From Budorcas taxicolor (lineage: Eukaryota; Chordata; Mammalia; Artiodactyla; Bovidae), in assembly GCF_023091745.1 (NCBI RefSeq), contig NC_068935.1, positions 16,227,775 through 16,291,774 on the forward strand: a stretch of DNA of 64,000 nucleotides, in the 5' to 3' direction. The notes under the pieces are model-generated. The model was not told the origin of the DNA. It did no database searches and saw only the letters and a program-made list of their open reading frames with translations. A program made the position numbers and the translations under genes. Within the stretch, counting starts at the first letter, position 1, and every line of letters begins with the position of its first letter. Below are positions 34,801 through 45,700 of this stretch, one piece after another.

Positions 34801-37800
34801 AGGTTGGTCCAGACAAAGGAAAGAGTAAACACAGAGACAGCAGATGCCCCAACATAAAATGCAGCTGGAAATGAATTAATGCATGAATATAGTTCCTGGA
34901 AAACCTACGCACATTATACAAACATGCACATAAATGCATAAAATGATGTGGTGGGACATCAGGCTCCAGAACTATGAGGACAGAACATTTGCAAATGTGA
35001 TTTCCCCAGGTAACATGTGATAGTAGAATGGCCAATGTTTCTTGACCAACTACTATGTGCCATGCTAAGGTGTAAGGTGCTTAGTCGCTCAGTCATGTCT
35101 GACTCTTTTGTGACCCCATGGACTGAAGCCTGCCAGGCTCCTCTGTCATGGGATTCTCCAGGCAAGAATACTGAAGTGGGTTGCCATTTCCTTCTCCAGA
35201 GGATCTTCCCGACCCGGGGATCAAACCCAGGATTCCTGCATTGCAGGCAGATTCTTTACCAGGTAGATTCTCTTATTCACATTTTATAGAAAAGGAAACC
35301 TATGGGTTCCTTTGGGATGGAGGGGTGAGTAACCTCCTTGTTCAAAGTCATGTAGCTAGTGAGAGGGAGAGCTGGGATTGGAATCCAGTAGTCTGACTTC
35401 AGAGCCCCTGCTCTCAGCTATGGTGATACATGAAATTCATGTCTTGTTCTACACTGAGTGGGAGGTATATGCATCTCTACAACATTTCTAAGGAGAGTTA
35501 AAGAATCAGAATTCATTCTCATTATTTGAGAGGTGGGGGAAGTGAAAAAAAAAGTGAAAGTGAAAGTCACTCGGTTGTGTCTGATACTCTGTGACCCATG
35601 GACTGTAGCCCACCAGGCTCCTCTGTCCATGGAATTCTCCAAGCAAGAATACTGGAGTGGGTAGCTATGCCCATCTCCAGGGGATCTTCCTGACCCAGGG
35701 ATTGATCCCAGGTCTCCTTCATTGGAGGCAGATTCTTTACTGACTTAGCCACCAGGGAAGCCTGAGAAGTAGGGGAAGGGAGACTCAGAAAGGGACTTCA
35801 GACTATGTGATGAGTCAGGGGCTGAGATTAAGGTGAAATCTGATTTCTAGTAAACCCAGTAAATCCTAATCAACTGCTTGCTGTGTGCCTGTCCTAGGGA
35901 GATATTTATCCTCTTAGTCCTGGGCTCCTTCCAGCAGCCACACTGTCTTCTCAGGGCCCCGTGACTGCCAACTGCCCTGGACACCAAGGGATTTATGGTA
36001 AACCTCTCGCTAAGTGGACAAGCCCAGTCCCTCAGGACCATTAAAACCAGACTCTGACAAAGTGAGAAAGAGAGGCCCTGTGGTTAATAAGGGAGAGCTG
36101 GAGGGAAGCTGGAGGCTAGAGAGGACTCATTGAACTGCTCTCTGACACCCCTTCCTGGGAAAGCCTGAGGTGGAGCCTACCCTCTTTTTGTCAGTACTTG
36201 GGTTCTGAAATCCCCAGAGATGTAAAGACATGCACAACTCATCCCTGGGAGCCACATGACCCCAAGGAACCCCAACCCTGGCTGCCCAGCCAAGTGTGAC
36301 TTGGGCTCACTTACCTTGACTACCTTTGGGTCCTTTTATACCTGGCTTTCCTGGGGCTCCGATGCCAACTCCTGGAGAACCTTTTTCCCCTTTGGGACCA
36401 GGCAAGCCAGCTGGCCCAGGCACACCAATTATACTAGGTCCTAGGAGGAGATGCAGAGAGATGCGGGGACACAACTCAGTGGGGGTGAGGCCCTTGTGCC
36501 CAGCTCACTTGCAGGGAGTCTGCCTCACAGACACCAGAGGCTGAGGGCTGAAATGATAGGGAGGAGAGCTGATGCAGGTAGAAGGACAAACTCCATTCAG
36601 CTTCCTACCCCTCCCTTGCCGCCCCCCCCCCCCCACACACACATCAAGGCATCCCAACTGGGGGCTGGCAAGGGCATCTAGAGGGCTTCCCTGACAGCTC
36701 AGTTGGTAAAGAATCTCCTGCAATGCAGGAGACCCTGGTTCAACTCCTGGAGAAGGGATAGGCTGCCCACTCCAGTATTCTTCGGCTTCCCTTGTGGCTC
36801 AGCCAGTAAGAATCTGTCTGCAATGTGGGGGACCTGGGTTCAATCCCTGGGTTGGGAAGATCCCCTGGAGAAGGGAAAGGCTACCCACTCCAGTAAATAA
36901 GGTAATTCAGGTATAATATTTAGCATAATGCTCAATAAATGTTAACCAAATTTATATAAAACTCTAATCCAGCCACCTCTAACCACTGTTTTGGGCTTCC
37001 CTTGTGGCTCAGCTGGCAGACTCCACCTGCAATGTGGGAGACCTGGGTTTGATCCCTGGGTTGGGAAGATCCTCTGGAGAAGGGAAAGGCTACCCACTCC
37101 AGTATTCTGGCCTGGAGAATTCCATGGATTGTATAAGTCCTTGGGGTCGCAAAGAGTCAGACACGACTGAGCAACTTTCACTCACTCACACTAAGGACAT
37201 CTAGGAGTCTAAGGATATGGGACACATTGTGGCCTAGAACTCAAGATCAGCCCCATCAGGCTTCTGGAAGAGTTGGTGTTCTCCTCCTTGCCTTCCAGAG
37301 TCTTGCTTACCTGGAGTTCCACGGGTCCCCTTGGTTCCTGGAAGCCCATTCAGTCCATGTAAACCTGGAAGTCCAGGGAAACCTGAGGGGAGAGAAGATC
37401 AGAAATGGTTCCAGCAACTCTGAATCATGAAGGGTCAGCAAAAGGTCCTGCCCCAAAGGGTACTGCAAAGGTTCTCATTTCAAAGGTTCTGGGCATTCTT
37501 GAAGCATTAATTAATGCCCTAAGAGAGACTGGACCACCCCTAGTCTCCACCTCCTCTCATTAGAGACCAGTAGAGCTTGAAGAGGGCCTCCCAGGTGGTG
37601 CTAATGGCAAAGAACCTGCTTGCCGATTCAGGAGACATGAGACAAGGGTTTGATCACTGGGTTGGAAAGATCCTCTGAAGGAGGGCACTGCAACCCACTC
37701 CAGTATTCTTGCCTGGAGAATCCCATGGACAGAGGAGCCTGGCGGGCTACAGTCCACGGGGTTGCAAAGAGTCAGACCTGAGTGACTGAACATGCATGCA

Positions 37801-40800
37801 CACAAGGCTTTAAGAGCAGTGCTGTGCTGTGCTAAGTCACTTTAGTCATGTCCGACTCTTTGCGACCCTATGGACTGTAGCCCGCCAGGCTTCTCTGTCC
37901 ATGGGAGTCTCTGAGCAAGAATACTGGAGTGGGTTGCCATGACCTCCTCCAGGATGGTAGATAATTATGTAACTTCAAGAAGAACTCAGAGTGGCAATGC
38001 CAAGACCTTGAGTTGCCAGCTCCCAGAGACTTGCTGCCCCATCTCTCAGTCAGGGAAAGGCTACCTATGCCAGGGCGATGATCTTCCTTCCTAACTCTGC
38101 TCTCCATGGACCCCATGTTCTCCTGTTTCCACTCATGCCCGCTCTCCTTTCTTCCTCCTTTCCCATTACCTCTCATGCAGCTCAGTCAATGACTCCCCTG
38201 GAGATGGCTTAACCCCAGCTAGGGTCTCCTAATAAAAAGTAGTTACTATCCTTTTTTGAGGAAAGGACCCTTTTCCCCACTGCCACTCCATAATATACAT
38301 ACCTTTGGTTCCTATTAGGCCAGGGGGACCCAGGGGCCCAGTTGCCCCTGAGTGGCCTGGAGAACCTGGAAGCCCTGGATTTCCTCTCATGCCTGCAACT
38401 CCAGGGAGTCCTAAGAATGAAAAAAAGGCAGAAATTCAGAAGGAGTCTTGACACTGATCTGAAATTTTTCAGAATAAAGTTGTCATGTGTCATGGTACCT
38501 AGGGAGCCAGGAAGGCCAACATCTCCAGAAATACCAGCTTTCCCATCTTCACCTTTGTTTCCTGGGAAACCCACATCACCAACTGGTCCGTCTTTTCCTT
38601 TCACACCTACAAAATCAAGAAAAATGCTGAGTGATCAGGCTATAGTTCAGGGAGTATGTTCCTCCACAGGGGGTGGGGGTAGGGGCAGGACGGTGAAGCC
38701 ATTTTGAGCCACCATGGCAGCTGGATCCAGTGAAGAAACTCTGAAAGGTATTGTGGCAACTATCTTCATACTTGAAAGGTGCCGCCCAACTGAAAGGGCA
38801 TGGCAACCTACTCTAGTATTCTTGCTTGGAGAATCCCATTGACAGAGGAGCCTGGTGGGCTACAGTCCATGGGGTCGCACAGAGTCAGACATGACTGAAG
38901 CGACTTAGCATGCACACATGCCCAACTGAAAAAGTAAGTAAACTTGTTCCAAGTGTTCCCAGGAGTAGGAGTGATGGGTGGAAAGGTTCGAGAAGTAGTT
39001 TGGATAACTATAAATTAAGGGAGTAGACACCATTATCGTAAAGGTCTTAGACTATCCCGTAAGTCTGTGAGTCTTGAAGAAAAAGTAGGCTGGTTTGCTT
39101 GGGGAAAATGTTGACTGCCTCTGAGTGGATATATGTCACATAGGAATTTTTCTGCACTGGACAGAAGTTGCAGAACTTAGGTTTGACCTCCAAAATTCCT
39201 TCCAATGCTCAGTTTTGAGGAGTCTGTGAAATGTACGAGACAAAAGTATAGCAGCCTTACCTTTGAAGCCAGGCTCCCCAGGTTGTCCCTTGGGTCCTGG
39301 GCTACCAGAAATTCCAAGTGTCTGGCCTTGATCTCCTGGGGATATCAAGAAATTGGTTAAGTTGTCAGGAGAAGGTATAGCTCAATTTGCAGCAAATAAA
39401 TTTAAAAAAAAAGTTTTTGTATTGGGGTATAGCAAAAAGATCTTTTGAAGGAAAAATCATGGCCAGGGAAACTCCTTGACACAATCACGCACTGGGTAAA
39501 ATGTTATGCTTTTATGCTGCAGTGCAGGGCTGGGATGCTCCCAGGCTATTGGTATAAAAATGCTGCTACATGCAGCATATCTCCACTGGGAAACACATTA
39601 CTAGGCTTGGTATGGGCAGAGAAGATGATAGGAGGAGCCCTAAAATATTACCAGAAGAGGAGGCTGTCTAGAGCTGAGGGTGTCCTCTGCTGCTGAGTCT
39701 GGAAGGCAGGTGGGTCAAACCACTGCTATTCGCCTGTCTTTGACTAACAAAGATTGCAAAGGGGGTTTGGGCAAAGCAGAAGAGCAAATCAGTTCATTTG
39801 CCTGTAAACACAAAGTCTCCCCCAAGGAGAGCCTTGGGCCTGTTAGAAATCCACCTTGCTCTGGAGAAACACAATAAAAGGGGAAATGTTCCTTATCTTT
39901 CTTTAATGAAATTTTTAAATTATTTTTTTTGGAGGATAAATTGCTTTACAATGTTGTGTTGGTTTCTGTCTTATAATAATGTGAATCAATCGTAAGTATA
40001 ACATATATCCCCTCCCTCTTGAATCTCCCTCCCACCCACCTACTCATCCCACCCCTCTAGGTTGTCACAGAGCACCGGGTTGAGCTCCCTGTGTTATACA
40101 GCAACTTCCCACTAGCTAGCTATTTTACATATGGTAATGTACAAGCCAGGCTTCAGCAATACATGAACCATGAACTTCCAAATGTTCAAGCTGGTTTTAG
40201 AAAAGGCAGAGGAACCAGAGATCAAATTGCCAACACCCGCTGGATCATCAAAAAAGCAAGAGAGTTCCAGAAAAACATCTATTTCTGCTTTATTGACTAT
40301 GCCAAAGCCTTTGACTGTGTGGATCAAAATGAACTGTGGAAAATTCTGAAAGAGATGGGAATACCAGACCACCTGACCTGCCTCTTGAGAAACCTATATG
40401 CAGGTCAGGAAGCAACAGTTAGAACTGGACATGGAACAACAGACTGGTTCCAAATAGGAAAAGGAGTATGTCAAGGCTGTATACTGTCACCCTGCTTATT
40501 TAACTTCTATGCAGAGTACATCATGAGAAATGCTGGGCTGGAAGAAGCACAAGCTGGAATCAAGATTTCCAGGAGAAATATCAATAACCTCAGATATGCA
40601 GATGACACCACCCTTATGGCAGAAAGTGAAGAGGAACTAAAGAGCCTCTTGATGAAAGTGAAAGAGGAGAGTGAAAAAGTTGGCTTAAAACTCAACATTC
40701 AGAAAACGAAGATCATGGCATCTGGTCCCATCACTTCATGGAAAATAGATGGGGAAACAGTGGAAACAGTGTCAGACTTTATTTCTTTGGGCTCCAAAAT

Positions 40801-42708
40801 CACTGCAGATGGTGATTGCAGCCATGAAATTAAAAGACGCTTACTCCTTGGAAGGAAAGTTATGACCAACCTAGACAGCATAGTAAAAAGCAGAGACATT
40901 ACTTTGTCAACAAAGGTCTGTCTAGTCAAGGCTATGGTTTTTCCTGTGGTCATGTATCGGTGTGATAGTTGGACTGTGAAGAAAGCTGAGCGCCAAAGAA
41001 TTGATGCTTTTGAACTGTGGTGTTGGAGAAGACTCTTGAGAGTTGGATCTCCGCAATCAGTCCATCCTAAAGGAGATCAGTTCTGGATGTTCATTGGAGG
41101 GACTGATGCTAAAGCTGAAACACTAATACTTTGGCCACCTTGTGCAAAGAGCTGACTCATTAGAAAAGACCCTGATGCTGGGAGGGATTGGGGGTGAGGA
41201 GAAGGGGACGACAGAGGATGAGATGGCTGGATGGCATCACTGACTCGATGGACATGAGTTTGGGTGAACTCCGGGAGTTGGTGATGGACAGGGAGGCCTG
41301 GCATGCTGCGATTCATGGGGTCGCAGAGTCAGACATGACTGAGCGACTGAACTGAACTGAATGTATATGTTTCATTGCTACTCTCTCAATTCGTCCCACC
41401 CTTTCCTTCCCCTGCTGTCTCCACAAGTCCGTTCTCTACGTCTGTATCTCTATTCCCGCCCTGCAAATAGGTTAATCAATACCATCTTCCTAGATTCCAT
41501 ATATATGCATTAATATAGTGGGCATATACCCTGAGAAAACCATAATAGAAAAAGACACATGTACCCCCATGTTCATTGCAGCACTATTTACAATAGTCAG
41601 GATGTGGAAGCAACCTAGATATCCATTGACAGATAAATGGATAAAGAAGATGTGGTACTTATATACAATGGAATATTACTCACCCATAAAAAGGAATGAA
41701 TTTGAGTCAGTTGTAGTGAGGTAGATGAACCTAGAGCCAGTTATAGAGTGAAGTAAGCTCCTTACCTTTTAAACCTGGGAGACCAGATGCTCCTGGTAGC
41801 CCGGGAGCTCCACTGAGACCCTGTGAACCCTTCAAAGCAATACATAAATCAGTATTTCTGCTTAGCACTCAGGACCTCCCATCATCTCTTCCCGCTCCCT
41901 TCCCTGAGCCACTGCTTGAGACCTGTCCATTTCATACTCTGTGGCAGGGGTGGAGAGGATGGGGGCATCCTGCAGAGGGGAAATTGATATGCAAGGGGAG
42001 AAATGCATATTTATGGTAATAGGGGAAGGGTTTGATATGCAGATTAACCCTGGTCTTGTCATTCATAACTTCCCAGTGCCTAACAAAATTGGTATCACGG
42101 GAAATCAAGGTGTGGATGTTCTAGCAAATCTCTTAGAAAATACAGAACCTAACAGTCAGTCCAGGAACTTGATTCACTCTACATACAGTTGGCTATCCCC
42201 ACCCATGCCAAAGCCATGATGGATGAGAACAAGTGTGGCCTTCCCATGTGGAGCTAGGCCTCTGCCACAGGTTCTGCAAGGAATGTGGAGTCTTTCTGCC
42301 ACTAGGTAGCGGGCTGTATGCAGGCAGGTACTGGAGTCTGAATTTGGTCTAATATTCCCATGATTTTCACAAGAAAAACTGTCTTCCCTGGCTAATGTCC
42401 AACATATTGAGTTTGAGAAGCAGGCATGTTGGCTGCAATTGGCCCGGTTCCTCTCCTGGCACCTGGTATGGTTTGGGTTTGAGATGTACCCAGTAAGGAC
42501 ACATGCTACCCAGTCTGATGTGGGTCACTTAGCTTCCTGGACCATGACCACGACATCCCCCCTTCACCTGGTGTTTTCTGTGCATCGCCATATCTACTCA
42601 TTCAGAGCCCCCGCTTAAGCTGGGACCCCTCCCAGAGTGCCTTCCCACTTTGATTGCATCCTTCCTAGTACGTAAGTAGCAGGTTGAGAATTGTTTTGCA
42701 TTTTCTTC

Positions 42709-42747
<39 letters not shown>

Positions 42748-45700
42748 CTCCATCAGCTGGACTGATACTTTTAAAGGACAGGGACTGTGCCTGCAGGGAA
42801 TACAGGTGTCCTGTGATCCAATTTATTTAGTCCCTTCAGTACTATTATTGCTACTGTTTATTTAGAGTCTGCCATGTACCAAATACAATGCTACCTGCTT
42901 TATACATACTTGCTCCCTTAACCTTCACTATAGGCTGAAGAAGGTTTGAATACTATTCCCATTTTGAACAGATGAGAAAAGCAAGGCTCCAGCAAGTGGA
43001 GTGATATGCCCCAAATGACAGAGCTAGTGAGTGATGGAACGGAGAATCAAGCCTATGCCTGTCTCATTGCTAACTACCCTTCCACCCTGCTTTTTAAAAA
43101 TCCAGGAAAAAAACTGACTTTGATTCTTTGCCAGTTGTTGCCTAGAGGCAACAAAGATCTTTCTGAAATCAAAACATCAAATAGTCTGTACTGAATTCTT
43201 CTAATGTGCCAAACTCAACATGGGATGCTGGCAGTGGGATGCAGACAAAAAGCAAGCAAGGCTTGCTCTCAAGTCCTAACAATCTCATTGAGGAAATCAG
43301 ACCCAGGCAGAACCAACCAGGATCAGTGGAAGCAGTGTGAGATGTAGGGTGCCATCAGGGTGGGAACTCAGGGACTCCTGGAGGGGCGGGTGCCTGGGCT
43401 GGGGCCTGAAGGACCAGCAGGTCATCAGCAATTGCAAGGAGGATGCTCTGCCATGTGAGGGAGATAGTGTGAACAAAGGCCTGGAAGAGGGGATGTTCGG
43501 GAACAAGTGAGAAGACCTGGCCAACTCAAGGAGGTGCCTTGTTGGGGTTAGCTCAGGGAGGGCATGGGAAGTGGGCTGAGATCAGAAAGGTGGGCAATAG
43601 GGGCCCATCCCTCTGCTATCAAGGCCGTTCCCTGGTGGGGAGACAAAGATCTGGGCCCACTTACACTTTCTCCTCGAATTCCTGGGAAACCTGTGATTCC
43701 AGGGTGTCCCTTCAGGCCAGGTAAGCCCCGTAGTCCTGTGGAGCCAGGGGGGCCTGGTCTCCCACTAAGTCCCTTGATGAGGCTGGGGAAGCCAGGAGCT
43801 CCAGGCAAGCCTGGTGGCCCGGGGTGGCCAGCCTCTCCTTTGTCACCTGGGAAAGAAGCAAAAGTCTTAGGGAAACACTCTGGGCAAGAGAAAATCTGTT
43901 CCCCAAGCAGCAGGTGCCCTGGGTCACAGGTAGGCAAAGGGAAAGCTTGGGGACAGTTAGCTTGGGGTGGGATGGGGGTAGGAGGAGGTGCCTTTGGCCT
44001 TATGGGGTACCAGCCAGGGCCACCCCAGCTTCCTCAGTCGGAAAGCCACTCAGTGCCCACCCTCCACTATCTGCCTGGCCCCTCCAGGGGTACAGCCACC
44101 TGTGGTTCAAAAACTGAGTTCCACAGGGGCAGTGCAAACTGGCAGTCTCACAGTCCAGATACTCCTCAGGCCAAGGAAATGCGCCTCCGTGCTCTTCCCC
44201 GCCAACCACTGCCACCCACACTGCTGCTCTGAGGGTTCTTCTACTGTGGGGGCTTTTTTCAGTAAAGAAGTCAAGTTTGGTCATGAAAACTGTCGGGTAT
44301 TTCTCCTTCCCATTCCCTGCCCAGGTACCTCTGGGTCCGGGAAATCCAACGGCTCCAGCTGAGCCCTGAGAACCTTTGTCTCCTTTGAAGCGGAGGTTTA
44401 GCATTGTAGGTCGATGACCGGGTATCCCAAAGGGGCCTGGGTCACCTCTGTCTCCTGCAGGGATGGAGGTCATGAGGCCGCGTGAGAGGGGCTTAGACAC
44501 AGGGTAAGCATGTCATATCAGCTCTTTCATATCAGCTCTTCCCGCACCACTCCAGGGCCCTTTCTGGATTCTTCCAGCTTCTTTCCTGCCCCTGTTTCCC
44601 CAAATTTGCATTAACGGGCATGCCCTCTTCTTGGACAAGCCCAAGGTCCTACAATTTTAGACCCTACTCAAAACCCTTCTCCACTAAGCATCTGGAAACG
44701 TGTGTCAAGGCCCCTAACATGCTGTGGTAATACAGAGTGATTGAGGTCTCTGGGTTTAAAAGGATTTCATTGAGAAACCTCAAATCCTGAGGTTGGTACA
44801 AGCCACCTGAATGACAAAGTAGATAAAATGCACCTTGGGAAGCATGGGTGGCAATTCCAGAACTGGGTTCCCCAGCTCACCTTTTTCACCAGGGCTACCA
44901 GCCCATCCAGATGGCCCCACTCTTCCTGTCGACCCAGGAATTCCCTTTAATCCACTTGCTCCAGGAATACCAGGGAGACCTGGAATCCCTGGAAAACCTG
45001 TCAGTCCAACAGACCCCTTCTCACCTGTTGAGAAACAAGAAATTCTATTATTATCCCTGTTTGACATACAAGGAAATGGATGCTCAGAGAGGTTAGTTAA
45101 CTCACCCAAAGTCACATACCTAGAAAGTTGCAGAGGAGAGGTTCTGACCCATGTTTCTCTAACTCTAAACCCCAAGCTGTTAGTACATGTTATGCTACTT
45201 GCCTGAATAGGGACATGGAACTAAGTACCAGGAAGGAAAGAAGAGCTGGACACTCCTCTTACGATTTTTCAAGTTAGAGCTCATGTGTAGCACAGAGAAA
45301 ATAAATAAATAAACTTAGGCCCAGGAGGCAGAGAGATGAGCTCTAGCCTGGTGCTGTTGCTAACCAATTGTGTGACCTTGGACCAGTTACTTCCCTTCCT
45401 GCCCAACTCCTGGTGTCTACTAGAATAATCAAAGGAAGTGAGAGCCATCAGTCTGTATGAAGGGTTCATGCAAATGAGTAAACCTGGTGTGGCTGTTGCT
45501 GTCCTGGGCTTTGCTGCTCAAGTTATTCAGCCCAGTGTTCCACCCAGCAGGCAGGGAAAGTGACTTGCTGTGGGTGGGAGTCCTGCTTTAGCATTTGTCT
45601 TCTCCTACTGTGAAAGTGTTAGTTGCTCAGTGTCTGACTCTGCAACTCCATGGACTGTAGCCCACCAGGCTCCTCTGTCCCTGGGATTCTCCAGGAAGAA

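Larger units (their letters stand above)
32166..36314 (-). other. COL4A6 intron W22-W23
   Basis: 4.1 kb. 32166-34196 is largely AT-rich with nothing recognised. An L1 end, a split MIR and two Bov-tA follow. 35763-36314 is unassigned. Confidence 0.75.
37383..38302 (-). other. COL4A6 intron W20-W21
   Basis: Two Bov-tA copies in opposite orientations (37586-37955). Otherwise nothing recognised. Confidence 0.75.
39902..41757 (-). mobile_element. 5'-inverted L1, split by BovB
   Basis: 39902-40140 and 41363-41517 are antisense L1 3' end. 41518-41757 is the adjoining upstream ORF2 segment in the opposite (+) orientation (catgttcattgcagcacta, gagtgaagtaag). The two parts abut in the L1 consensus, the signature of twin-priming inversion. 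Candidate target-site copies: ttccttatctttc (39889-39901) and ctccttacctttt (41758-41770). The right copy holds the COL4A6 W17 splice donor. Confidence 0.8.
41830..43664 (-). other. COL4A6 intron W16-W17
   Basis: Contains the (GT)n tract and a MIR. 41830-42710 and 43071-43664 show no exon; 43290-43520 may be an old repeat. Confidence 0.7.

Noticed and set aside
43548..44500. Long open frames on both strands rich in Gly and Pro
   Set aside because: The minus-strand ones are COL4A6 exons read through into introns. The plus-strand ones are their complements, which look collagen-like because GGN/CCN codons mirror each other.
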